A DNA stretch of 64,000 nt from DASXHD01 sp038239005 (GTDB lineage Bacteria; Myxococcota_A; Polyangia; Polyangiales; Polyangiaceae), in contig JBBSFE010000010.1 of NCBI GenBank assembly GCA_038239005.1, positions 1 to 64,000 on the forward strand. The letters are read 5' to 3'. Below the pieces are notes generated by a model. It was not told the origin of the DNA and did not search any database. It saw nothing but the letters and a program-made list of their open reading frames with translations. Both the position numbers and the translations under genes were made by a program. Positions 8,844 through 17,091 of the stretch are shown here, piece after piece (within the stretch, counting starts at the first letter, position 1; each line of letters opens with the position of its first letter).

Positions 8844-10241
8844 ATGGCGGATTCGGGCGCGCACGTCGGCGGAGGCGTCGATTTTTCCGCCAACAAAACG
8901 CAGACGATTCTGAAGCTCGCGATCCCGACGGTGTTTGCGATGCTGATGCAATCGTCCGTCAACGTCGTGGACGACGTGTATTTTCGCTATTTGCCGGACC
9001 AGCTGGTCGCGTCGAATGCGCAATCTGCGCTGCAGCCATCGCTCATTTTGGTCTGGCTCTTCGGCGGCTCGCTCGGCGCGATCAGTGTGGGCACGCAAGC
9101 CATCACGGCTCGCCGCTTCGCCGAAGGAAAATATTCGGCTGCGGGCGCCGTGCTCGCCAACGCCGTGTGGTTCACGCTCGTCGGCGGTTTGCTGACGTGC
9201 ATTGCGGCGTACTTCGTCATTCCGACGATCCTCGCGAAGCTCATCCCCTCCCCGGAGGTTCGCCAAATCGCCGAGTCGTACACGCACTGGCGGCTCTTTG
9301 CGTTCGTGTCGATGTCGATGACGCAAGCCGTGAAAGGTTTCTTCGACGGCATCGGCAAAACCACGTTCCACTTCGTCGCCTCGTTCACGATGAACGTCGC
9401 CAACATCGTTTTGTGTTGGATGTTCATCTTCGGTCATCTTGGCTTTTCCGCGATGGGCCCCGAAGGCGCCGGGTTTTCTGCGTTCATCTCCACATGGATC
9501 GGCCTCGCCGTCATGCTCATCTATGTGGTTCTCTACCGCGCCGATTTTCTCCCGATGAAGTGGGCGAACATTTCGCGGGCGCTCACGTGGGACATGGTGA
9601 AGCTCTCGTTCCCCGCGGCCGTCGCAACAATCGTGATGATGTTCGGGTTCGCGCTCTTCACGAAGATCGTCAACGTGCTCGACGCCGGCCGCATCGAAGC
9701 CGTCAACGGCGCAGCGACGACGAACATCATCCAAATCATGATGCTCACGTTCACGGCGTGCATCGCATTCGGCACATCGACTGCCACGCTCGTGAGCCAA
9801 TCACTCGGCCGCAAAGCGCCGGAAGAGGCCGCCAAATATGGGTGGGCGAGCGTCCGCCTTGGCCTCATCGTGTTTGGCGCCGTGGGTTTGTGCGAGGGCC
9901 TGATTTTCCGCGAGCGCGTGATCTCGATTTTCGCCGCCACGCCCGGTGTGGCCGAAGCGATGAATCAACCGATGATGCTCGTCGGCGTGGTGACGCCGTT
10001 GATTTCGATCGCGCTCATCTTGAGCGAAGCGCTCTTCGGCGCGGGCGCGACGAAGTTCGTCGCGGCCGCCCAGTTCATTCTCGTCTTCGGCGTGCTCGTG
10101 CCGGGCGCGTGGATCATCGGCTTGAAGCTCCACGCGGGCCTCAACGGGATCTGGATTGCCGCGTGCGTGTACGGCGTCCTCGCCGCGACGGTGATGGCCC
10201 TGAAGTTTCGCGCGGGCGGCTGGAAGAAGATCCTTCTCTAA
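8844..10241 (+). CDS. MATE-family multidrug/drug-cation antiporter
   Basis: A 465-residue, 12-helix membrane protein of the MATE type: two related halves, with the first helix ILKLAIPTVFAMLMQSSVN and a repeat of the pattern after the central loop (LSFPAAVATIVMMFGFALF). The family couples Na+ or H+ entry to export of organic cations and drugs across the inner membrane. The length is typical (about 450). The ATG at 8844 was chosen because the hydrophobic core begins soon after it; the upstream extension contains Cys/Pro-rich sequence within the divergent promoter region. The stop overlaps the convergent dctM stop by 4 nt. Substrate cannot be told. Confidence 0.9.
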   Translation: MADSGAHVGGGVDFSANKTQTILKLAIPTVFAMLMQSSVNVVDDVYFRYLPDQLVASNAQSALQPSLILVWLFGGSLGAISVGTQAITARRFAEGKYSAAGAVLANAVWFTLVGGLLTCIAAYFVIPTILAKLIPSPEVRQIAESYTHWRLFAFVSMSMTQAVKGFFDGIGKTTFHFVASFTMNVANIVLCWMFIFGHLGFSAMGPEGAGFSAFISTWIGLAVMLIYVVLYRADFLPMKWANISRALTWDMVKLSFPAAVATIVMMFGFALFTKIVNVLDAGRIEAVNGAATTNIIQIMMLTFTACIAFGTSTATLVSQSLGRKAPEEAAKYGWASVRLGLIVFGAVGLCEGLIFRERVISIFAATPGVAEAMNQPMMLVGVVTPLISIALILSEALFGAGATKFVAAAQFILVFGVLVPGAWIIGLKLHAGLNGIWIAACVYGVLAATVMALKFRAGGWKKILL

Positions 10242-12031
10242 GGCTTCCCACCGCCGCCCGAGTTCATCATCTGGTTGAAGATGTCGTCGTCGGAGCCCTT
10301 CTTCGCGGCTGCTGCTTCCGCTTTTGCATCGGCCGCACCCGCGTCGACTCCGGCGCCCATCATTTGCGCGAAGAGATCTTCAGCGTCGCCCGCGGCTGCG
10401 GCGTCGCCGCCTGCGCCCATCATTTGCGCGAAGAGATCTTCGCCGCCGTCCCCACCAGCAGCATCTTCCGCGCCTGCGTCTTTGGTTTCGACGATGGGCT
10501 GGTCGATGATCGTGTTTTGTCCGTTCGGATATTTCTTCCGCTCTTCTTCGGTGCACGGCATGGGGTTGTTCGGATCGTCCTGCACGCACTCGAGCTTCCA
10601 TGCGTCGGCGGGAGGCGCGTTGAGCTTCGCCGATTTCGCGCGCGCGGCCGCGATGTCCGAGCGAACCATGATCGTCGAGATGCTCGGCACGTAACTGATG
10701 ATGAGCAGCGATGCGAGAAGCACGCCCAAAAACGGCAAAATGGGCCTGTAAAGGCTCACGGCGGGCCGGTTGAACCGGAAGCTCGCGATGAACAAGTTGA
10801 GCCCGAGCGGCGGGCAGCAATACGCGAGCTCGAGGTTCACGAGGAAGATCATCGCCGTGTGGAACGGCCCGAGGTGGAACCGCGCCGCGAACGGCAAGAT
10901 GAGCGGCACCGCGACGAGGATCGCGCTGAAGCCCTCCATCAACATGCCGATGACCAGGAGGAAGATGTTCATCGCGATCAAGAACTCGTACGGCGTGTCG
11001 ATCCCGAGGTGGATCATGAAGTTCAAGACTTGATCGGGGATCTTCTCTTGGACGACGTAGTTGATGAGCGCGTTCGCCATCGACAAGATGAGGATGATCG
11101 CGCCGCCGAGTGCCATCGCGCTCTTCGCGACGCGCGGGATGTCTTTCTTGAAGTTGAGATCTTTGTAGACGAAGCACTCGATGACGACGGCGTAGAGCGC
11201 GACCGCGCCCGCGCACTCGTCGATGGCGAGGCCCATCTTCTTCAGGCCGACAACGAGAATCACCGGAATGCCGAGCTCCCACTTGAGCTCCCAACCGGAT
11301 GCGAACACCTCGCGAACGTCGAACGCTTTGCGCGCGACCTTCTCTTTGATGCCGACATACACGCAGTACGCCGAGAACATCAGGATGACCAAAATGCCCG
11401 GCGCGATGACCGCCTTGAACGCAATCTCGAAGTCGACGTGCGCGACGAGCGAGTAGATCATCAGCGGCAGCGAATACGGAAGCAAGAGGCCGATGGAGCC
11501 GCCGCTCGTGACGACGCCGAGCGAGAACTTCTCCGAGTAGCCTTCTTTGCGCAGCGCCGGATAAAGGAGGCCGCCGATCGCGATGATGGTGACGCCGCTA
11601 CCGCCCGTGAAGAGCGTGAAAATGGCGCTCGCGAGCACGCACACGATCGCGAGACCGCCTGGCAACCAACCGACGAGCGCGCTCGATGCGCGAACGAGTC
11701 GCTCGGCCGTCTTCGATTCGGCAAGCACGTAGCCGACGAAGGTGAAGAGCGGAATCGTGACGAGGATGGGCGAGCCGGCGAAGTGATCGGTGAGTATGTT
11801 CGCGGCGATGTAGCGGAGGTGGTGATAGCTGGCGTCCTTGTGCGTGAGCCACAACAGCTCGCTGCCGCCGCCCATGACCGCGAAGAGCGGCGTGCCAAGG
11901 AGCGCGAGCGCGACGACGGCCGCGGCCATCCCGCCGCCGAGCACGCCGATGAGCACCACGAGCCCGCCGACGATCCCGAAGCCCGTATACGTGCTGCGTG
12001 AGGTCGAACGAACCGATTGCGGCGCGCTCAT
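10238..12031 (-). CDS. dctM: TRAP transporter large permease with repeated C-terminal tail
   Basis: The 597-residue DctM-type large membrane subunit of a TRAP transporter, which takes up an organic acid or similar solute with Na+ or H+. Seen: many membrane helices with the DctM-like LFTGGSGVTIIAIGGLLYP and GGSIGLLLPYSLPL segments, and ELAYCCPPLGLNLFI near the last helices. The family is normally about 430 residues. Here a hydrophilic tail of about 130 residues follows, ending in two exact copies of EDLFAQMMGAG and a third variant, DDIFNQMMNSG. The start ATG overlaps the dctQ stop by 4 nt (ATGA), indicating coupling. Last gene of the operon. Confidence 0.88.
   Translation of the reverse strand: MSAPQSVRSTSRSTYTGFGIVGGLVVLIGVLGGGMAAAVVALALLGTPLFAVMGGGSELLWLTHKDASYHHLRYIAANILTDHFAGSPILVTIPLFTFVGYVLAESKTAERLVRASSALVGWLPGGLAIVCVLASAIFTLFTGGSGVTIIAIGGLLYPALRKEGYSEKFSLGVVTSGGSIGLLLPYSLPLMIYSLVAHVDFEIAFKAVIAPGILVILMFSAYCVYVGIKEKVARKAFDVREVFASGWELKWELGIPVILVVGLKKMGLAIDECAGAVALYAVVIECFVYKDLNFKKDIPRVAKSAMALGGAIILILSMANALINYVVQEKIPDQVLNFMIHLGIDTPYEFLIAMNIFLLVIGMLMEGFSAILVAVPLILPFAARFHLGPFHTAMIFLVNLELAYCCPPLGLNLFIASFRFNRPAVSLYRPILPFLGVLLASLLIISYVPSISTIMVRSDIAAARAKSAKLNAPPADAWKLECVQDDPNNPMPCTEEERKKYPNGQNTIIDQPIVETKDAGAEDAAGGDGGEDLFAQMMGAGGDAAAAGDAEDLFAQMMGAGVDAGAADAKAEAAAAKKGSDDDIFNQMMNSGGGGKP
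10353..10441. repeat. 60-bp-period direct repeat in the dctM 3' end
   Basis: The 29-bp sequence starting GCGCCCATCATTTGCGCG is identical at 10353-10381 and 10413-10441, exactly 60 bp (20 codons) apart. On the minus strand it encodes the EDLFAQMMGAG copies of the DctM tail. A diverged third copy lies nearer the stop codon, around 10255-10295. Confidence 0.9.
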
Positions 12032-13308
12032 GATGCCGCCTTGTTCGCGTCTACCGCATGCTCGACGTCGACATCACCGTGTGCGGCGTCGGGATCGATC
12101 TTCACTGCGCCCCCAATCGCGAGCGCGCACCGCAGGAGGAACCGGAGGGCGATCATCAAAAGGCCAAACGGAAAGACGAAGTCGATGTCGCGAACGAGGA
12201 GCCCGTTCGTGTTCTCTCCGGTGCCGGGAATGTTGATGAGCGGCAAGCGCGTGAGCTGCTGATCCGCGGGGTCCATCATCTGGCCCTTTACGTCGTCAGC
12301 GGGGAAGTACGCGTTCCAGTCGCCGCCGTTCATCCATTCGTTCCATTCGGTGGCCTTGAGGTAGTCCTTGTACTTCGCGCCAGTGAGCACCTTCGGCAGT
12401 GTGTGGAAATCGAGCTTGAGCTGCTGGCGAACCAAGAAGAGGTCGCGCCCGAACTCGTGCTCCACTTTCGAGATGCGCTCGCCGCCCGGGATGTCGGTCG
12501 AGATTTTGTATTCCGCAATCGCGAGGTGATCGACGAAGCCCCACGCGCCGCTCAAGCACACGAGCGCCGCAGCGAGCCAACCGAGAAGCGCGACGGGGAG
12601 CCGCATCCTCGGTGTGAGGAAGCGCATGACGACGTCGACGTTGATGTGCTTGCCCTGCGACGTCGCGAGCGACGCACCGAGAAGTGCGAGCCACAGCGTG
12701 AGGCGCGTCGCGAGCCCGCGAAGGCCGCCGAGCAGCGTCAAAGTGGATGCACTCTGCAACCAATTGAGCGTGTTCGAAAAATACGCGGTGCCTACGTTCG
12801 CCCAAAACCGGCTGACGACCATGCCGAGGATCGCCGCGACCGTGACGCCGACCTGGAAACGGATGTCGGTCTTGCGCTTCGTGGGGTCTTTGTCGCGAAG
12901 CGCGAAGTACGCCGCGATGCCGAACACCGTGCCGCCAACCACCGCGCGAAAGAGAAGCCCCGACACATCGACCGGCGCCTCCGAATCGGCTTGATTCGGC
13001 TGATACTCGGACGACATCCCCTTCAAAGCGACCCACGTCACGAGCGAAACAATCTCGGCGCCGAGCACGCCCGCGGCGAGCCGCGCTTCCCATTTCGTCC
13101 ACCAAGCGTCGAACCGAACGAGCGGCTGCACCCACTTCGCGCCCACATGCGCCTCGGGCGTCGCAACGTTGGGGTCTTCTTGTTTGTCCGGCTCCGGCTC
13201 TGGCTCTCGCTCGGCCTCTTTCGCAGGCTCCGGCTCTGCCTCTTTCACAGGCTCCGCCTCCGGCTCTGGTTTCGGTTCGGACTTCTCCCCGTCCTTGTCG
13301 TCCGTCAT
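12028..13308 (-). CDS. dctQ: TRAP transporter small permease, enlarged form
   Basis: A 426-residue DctQ-type small membrane subunit, far longer than the usual 160-200. Order: a low-complexity Glu/Pro/Lys N-terminus (residues 1-45, for example EPEPEPDKQED); membrane helices including one at VLGAEIVSLVTWVAL and further ones around LLFRAVVGGTVFGIAAYFAL; the DctQ core with the diagnostic G-x-H-I-N-V-D-V-V (SQGKHINVDVVMRFL); then a periplasmic insert of about 110 residues before a last helix, VFPFGLLMIALRFLL. The insert probably contacts the binding protein or TatT. The ATG at 13308 is the first that gives this protein without entering the repeat region upstream. It is coupled to dctM by an ATGA overlap. 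Confidence 0.85.
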   Translation of the reverse strand: MTDDKDGEKSEPKPEPEAEPVKEAEPEPAKEAEREPEPEPDKQEDPNVATPEAHVGAKWVQPLVRFDAWWTKWEARLAAGVLGAEIVSLVTWVALKGMSSEYQPNQADSEAPVDVSGLLFRAVVGGTVFGIAAYFALRDKDPTKRKTDIRFQVGVTVAAILGMVVSRFWANVGTAYFSNTLNWLQSASTLTLLGGLRGLATRLTLWLALLGASLATSQGKHINVDVVMRFLTPRMRLPVALLGWLAAALVCLSGAWGFVDHLAIAEYKISTDIPGGERISKVEHEFGRDLFLVRQQLKLDFHTLPKVLTGAKYKDYLKATEWNEWMNGGDWNAYFPADDVKGQMMDPADQQLTRLPLINIPGTGENTNGLLVRDIDFVFPFGLLMIALRFLLRCALAIGGAVKIDPDAAHGDVDVEHAVDANKAAS

Positions 13309-13354
13309 CGCGCGCGAGGGTAGACGATCTCGCGGCGACGGCCTACGCAAACGC

Positions 13355-13615
13355 TCACGCGTCGGGCGGGGCGAGACCGGTGCGGAGCAGCCAGGTGCGC
13401 GCGAGCGGTAGGGCGATGCCCGCGCCTTCCGACGCGAACGCGTCGACGAAAGTGCGCGCGAGCGGCTGGCCGAGCTCCGCCATGTGTTTGCGGTGGTTGT
13501 TGCGAACGTATGCGACAGCCCGGCGCACCTCGGACGGCGTGCGGAGCGCGACGACTCCGCAAGTTGTAGACGTGCTCCGGCATTCGCACGGTCACATGCA
13601 CAGGCAACGTGCGCG
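13355..13615 (-). pseudogene. Degenerate REP-associated (RAYT, Y1) transposase remnant
   Basis: Two pieces of a RAYT transposase lie in different frames. Reading down the minus strand, the first (about 13615-13550) gives LPVHVTVRMPEHVYNLRSRR, the N-terminal HVTVR...NLRSRR region. The second (about 13555 to the stop TGA at 13355-13357) gives LRTPSEVRRAVAYVRNN and then R-K-H-M...F-V-D-A-F and ARTWLLRTGL, the C-terminal region. The middle, with the HUH motif and catalytic Tyr, is missing, so an internal deletion of some 80 codons with a frame change has inactivated it. It sits within the 415-nt gap between dctP and dctQ. Confidence 0.75.
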
Positions 13616-13617
13616 CT

Positions 13618-13720
13618 GTAACGCGCGTTGGCGCACGCGTGAGCGTTGGCGTGCGCGTGCGCGTTGGCGTTGGCGTGCGCGTGCGCGTTGGCGTTGGCGT
13701 TCGCGGACGCGTTGTGGGCG
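13618..13720. repeat. Hexanucleotide GTTGGC/GTGCGC tract upstream of the RAYT remnant
   Basis: About 100 bp built of imperfect 6-bp units such as GCGTTG, GCGTGC and GTTGGC, with a larger unit repeated twice (GCGTTGGCGTGCGCGTGC-like). It completes the noncoding gap between the dctP stop (13724) and the transposase remnant. It is not part of a supported gene. The remaining gap bases (13309-13354) are the dctQ leader. Confidence 0.8.
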
Positions 13721-13723
13721 CGG

Positions 13724-14716
13724 TTACTGGGCGTACTTGACGGCGTCGTCGAAGACTTGCGCGTTGAAGACCGTGCCACGTAGGCGGGCGCGCGTGTCGG
13801 CGAAGAGCTTGTTCCACTGCGCGACTTCGGCGGGGTTCGGATCGTAGCCGGCCATGCGGGCCTTCAGGCGTCCGAAGGCTGCGTCGTCTTCGTTGCGGAT
13901 GCGCGTCGTCAGCGCTTGGCCCGTGATGGCGCCGGTTTGGATCAGGATGTTTTGCGCGTCGGCGGGAAGGCTCTTGATTTTGTTCGAGCTGAAGACGAGC
14001 GCGCCGATGCCAACGCCAGCGACGGCGTTGTTGATGTTGTCGAGGCGCGACGCCCACTGCAGCTGCTCGGCGGCGAGCGCGGGCGCGATGACGACGTTGA
14101 TCGAGCCGCTCGTGAGACCCGGGAGAATTTCCGGGACGCCCATCTGCTTCGGCGTCACGTCACCGATCAGCGAGAAGAGCACCGGGCCGATGGGATCGCC
14201 CGAGTAGTAGTACGTGTTCTTGTGCTTCAAATCGTCCGGCGATTTGACGGCGAAGCCTTTGGTCATCACGTGGCCTTTGCCGACGTCGCCCCAGCCGAGA
14301 ACCTTGAAGCCTTGCGCGTCGAATTGCGCGTCGAAGCTCGCCTTCATCTGGTTGCGTGCGTTGTCGAGCTTGCCCCAATCCGTGTAGAGGCCGGGGAGCT
14401 GCAGCACGAGGACTTGCTTGTAGACTTGGCCGAGGCCGATCGCCGTGATGGCTGCGCCGTCGAGCTGACCGGTGCGGATCTTTCCGACCATCGCGCTCTC
14501 GTCGCCCTGCGTGCCGTTCCAGAAAAACTGGAGCTGGATGTTTTGCCCGCTGCGCTCTTCGACCGCGCGCTTCCAGACCTTGAAGACCTGACCCCACGGC
14601 GAATCGCCCGGAGCAAGCGTGCCGACTTTGAGCGTGACTGGGTCGGCTTGCGCATCACCAGCAACGGCAAAGGCCGTCGCGAGTGCGGCACATAGGGCGA
14701 TACGCTTGGACAACAT
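13724..14716 (-). CDS. dctP: TRAP transporter solute-binding protein DctP
   Basis: A 330-residue periplasmic binding protein of the TRAP DctP family. The signal peptide (MLSKRIALCAALATAFAVAG) is cleaved near AQA-DP. The mature start VTLKVGTLAPGDSPWG and the segment GKIRTGQLDGAAITAIGLG are typical of the family, as is ENL-equivalent placement of the ligand-binding Arg in the N-terminal half. It captures the solute and delivers it to the DctQM membrane pair. The ATG at 14716 has a strong GGAGGT six bases upstream, which decides against the ATG at 14764. It lies 74 nt downstream of tatT. The ligand cannot be deduced from sequence alone. Confidence 0.92.
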   Translation of the reverse strand: MLSKRIALCAALATAFAVAGDAQADPVTLKVGTLAPGDSPWGQVFKVWKRAVEERSGQNIQLQFFWNGTQGDESAMVGKIRTGQLDGAAITAIGLGQVYKQVLVLQLPGLYTDWGKLDNARNQMKASFDAQFDAQGFKVLGWGDVGKGHVMTKGFAVKSPDDLKHKNTYYYSGDPIGPVLFSLIGDVTPKQMGVPEILPGLTSGSINVVIAPALAAEQLQWASRLDNINNAVAGVGIGALVFSSNKIKSLPADAQNILIQTGAITGQALTTRIRNEDDAAFGRLKARMAGYDPNPAEVAQWNKLFADTRARLRGTVFNAQVFDDAVKYAQ

Positions 14717-14790
14717 CAGAGACCTCCGAACAACGTTGGACGCGGCCGAGCCGCGCCGATTCACTTAGCACGATTTGCGCGCAAATCTGG

Positions 14791-15699
14791 CTAAAACCCG
14801 CAGTCTTCCATACGTGATTTGAGGAGAGCGCGGCGGGCGCGGCGCTTGGCGATGGTGTTGGTGAAGCGCTGCTGCGGGTCCGGATCGTCGGCCGTGAGCA
14901 CTTCGTTGATGAGCTTTTCGTACATCGCGCGGTCGCCTTTGTTGCAGGCGTAGCGCGTCGCGTAGTTGAGCTGAACGACGAGCGACTTGCGCTGCGTCTT
15001 GGCGAGCGTGTCCTCGAAGAGCTTTTGCGATTGGTCCATCTCGCTCATCGCGGTCCGCGAGTGGTACGCGGCAAGCGCGGTCTGGCCGGCCGAGTGGTTG
15101 TAGAGCGGGTCGAGCTTCACGCTCTGCTCGAGCAGCGTGACGGCGATGAAGAGCTCGCCGACGAGCGCCGGATCTTTCGTGACGTTGACGCGGCCAAGCC
15201 ACGCGTAGCCGACCCAGAAGAGCGTCTCGGCGTCGTCTTTGCTGTCGAAGTTGTCGCCGACCCACTTCTTGAAGGTGCCTTCGTTCTTGCGCGCCGCTTC
15301 GAAGCCTTCGTCGGTGTGGTGCAAGAGCTCGAGGCCGTAAAAGCAGGCGCGCTCGTACGCCATGCGCGCGCGCTTCTTGTGGTACGCGGCCATCTCGTCG
15401 TCGTTCTTGTCTTGCGCGGCTTCCATGTCGTCTTCGGCGAACGCGAAGGCGTAACCGGTCCAGCCTTTGGTCAAGAGGAAGAGGGCGTCGGTGTTGTCCG
15501 GCGCGAGGCGGTGCATACCTTCGAATTGCGCGAGGCCCGCCGAGACCGATGCGCGCGCCATCTCGTAGTCGCCGACGGTGTCGAGAGCGCTCGACGCTTG
15601 GCGCGTTGCGGAGATTTGCCCGTTGGTGAGCATCGCTTTGATGCAACCACTGGACGTGAGGGCGAGAGCCGCGGCAGCGGCGAACGGGAGAAAGCGCAT
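14791..15699 (-). CDS. tatT: TatT-family TRAP-associated TPR lipoprotein
   Basis: A 302-residue lipoprotein (MRFLPFAAAAALALTSSGC, lipobox SSGC) with an all-helical TPR-like body, for example YAFAFAEDDMEAAQ and DAETLFWVGYAWLGR. The TatT family is known as an accessory component of some TRAP transporters: a trimeric periplasmic TPR protein that binds the DctP-type protein. The location directly before dctP supports this. The ATG at 15699 begins the signal peptide; the longer reading from 15777 enters the preceding gene. Gap to the HEAT lipoprotein stop is 34 nt, so it is probably in the same operon. Confidence 0.88.
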   Translation of the reverse strand: MRFLPFAAAAALALTSSGCIKAMLTNGQISATRQASSALDTVGDYEMARASVSAGLAQFEGMHRLAPDNTDALFLLTKGWTGYAFAFAEDDMEAAQDKNDDEMAAYHKKRARMAYERACFYGLELLHHTDEGFEAARKNEGTFKKWVGDNFDSKDDAETLFWVGYAWLGRVNVTKDPALVGELFIAVTLLEQSVKLDPLYNHSAGQTALAAYHSRTAMSEMDQSQKLFEDTLAKTQRKSLVVQLNYATRYACNKGDRAMYEKLINEVLTADDPDPQQRFTNTIAKRRARRALLKSRMEDCGF

Positions 15700-15733
15700 G
15701 GGCCCGGGATGTAGATGGCCCGTACGGGCGATG

Positions 15734-17044
15734 TCAACGCCCGGCGAGCAACGCGCAGGCCGCGCTCGTCCGAACATGGGCGTCGGCGTCGGCGAGGAGC
15801 GGCGCCGCGCGTGCTCCGCGGTGGAGCGAAACGAGAGCGCTCGCTGCGAGAAGGCGCGCCTCGGGCTCGGGACTCTTCAAATCGGCCTCGATCCAGGCCT
15901 GAACCGAGAGCTCGCCACCCGCGGCGAGGGCGAGACGCGCACGACGCGCGACGTGCTCGGGCGAGGTCGGGCTCGCGAAGGCCAAGAGGGTTTTCGCGGC
16001 CGCGGCGCGTTCGGTGGGGATTTCGAGCGTGCGCGAGAGTGCGGCTTCGCGCGTTTCGAGATCGTTGGTTTCAACGGTAGCGCGGCGGATGGCGGCGCGA
16101 ACGTCGTCGCTCGAGAGTGGGGCCATCGCGATGGCGAGAAGCCTGTCGCGGCGAGGCGCTTCGTCGATCGTGCGCACGAGAATCGCGACAGCGCTCTTTC
16201 GCGTTTCGGCATCCCACATGGGCTCGCCGTTCGGACCCATGCGCGTTCCCATGATGACGATGGCGGCTCCGCTGACGACGCCAGGACCATGACCAGCGGC
16301 TAGCAATCCGCGGAGCTCTTCGGCGCCGCCCGATGCCGCGATGTTCGGCGACATGTACGCACGTGCGATGTCCTCGCGAAGCGCATCATCGCTTGTGCTC
16401 CACAAATCGTGGAGGCGCACCGCAACGTCCCCGCCACGTGGATCGATTCGCGAAACCGCACGGACAGCTTCGCTGCGCGCCATCAGATCAGGATCGACGC
16501 GTGCGGCTTCGAGGAGCGCAGGCACATCTCGCGTGTCGCGAGCGGCGGCGCTCGCGCGCATCGATGCGCGTCGTACTTTCACGCTCGGATCGACAAGCGC
16601 TTTCGAGCGTGCCGCGCGATCTTCGTCACGCACGAGCCCACGTGCACCGATGGCGCGCCAGTCGTCGCTGGTGTCGACGAGCCATCGCCTTGCCGAGCCT
16701 TCGCTGAGCTCGCCGATGTCGAAGAGCGTCGCTGCTGCTTCGGCGCCCGCTGCATCATGAGTTTTGCTTCGCTCGTCGAGCGTGGACGAAAGGGCCGTCG
16801 CGCACGAGCGGACATCACGCACGCGTGCTTGTGCGTCGTCTCCCTTCGAGGACTCGATTGCATTGACGGCCACAGCGCGTGCGATTCGTGCTGCGTCGTC
16901 GTCGCCGAGCTTTCCGGCACGAAGCGCTGGCTCGATCGCGCGCGCAACCGCCGCCGAATCCCCACGGCGCGCCGCCGACACCGCGGCCGACTCACCACAC
17001 CCAACCAAAAAAATGAACAGGAAGGCGCGGAAGCGCGGAGACAT
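15734..17044 (-). CDS. HEAT-repeat lipoprotein, first gene of the TRAP operon
   Basis: A 436-residue protein with a short lipoprotein signal (MSPRFRAFLFIFLVGC). The body is a chain of Ala/Arg-rich helical repeats of the HEAT/PBS-lyase kind: V-R-R-A-S-M-R-A-S-A-A-A-R-D, then DLMARSEAVRAVSRID, and AREAALSRTLEI-like units to the C-terminus (ARLLAASALVSLHRG). Such scaffolds bind proteins. It is the first gene of the minus-strand run that continues into tatT-dctP-dctQ-dctM, with a 34-nt gap, so a role linked to the transporter is possible but not shown. It diverges from the lipid-kinase gene with 47 nt between starts. Confidence 0.8.
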   Translation of the reverse strand: MSPRFRAFLFIFLVGCGESAAVSAARRGDSAAVARAIEPALRAGKLGDDDAARIARAVAVNAIESSKGDDAQARVRDVRSCATALSSTLDERSKTHDAAGAEAAATLFDIGELSEGSARRWLVDTSDDWRAIGARGLVRDEDRAARSKALVDPSVKVRRASMRASAAARDTRDVPALLEAARVDPDLMARSEAVRAVSRIDPRGGDVAVRLHDLWSTSDDALREDIARAYMSPNIAASGGAEELRGLLAAGHGPGVVSGAAIVIMGTRMGPNGEPMWDAETRKSAVAILVRTIDEAPRRDRLLAIAMAPLSSDDVRAAIRRATVETNDLETREAALSRTLEIPTERAAAAKTLLAFASPTSPEHVARRARLALAAGGELSVQAWIEADLKSPEPEARLLAASALVSLHRGARAAPLLADADAHVRTSAACALLAGR

Positions 17045-17091
17045 CTCCGGTTAGGTAGCGGGTTTTGAGGGGTCGTGCTACTCGGCGCGAG

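Noticed and set aside
8813..12001. Long 1062-codon plus-strand open frame across the MATE and dctM genes
   Set aside because: Translation is Arg/His/Asp-rich without fold-like pattern and covers two convincing genes in other frames; an effect of high GC.
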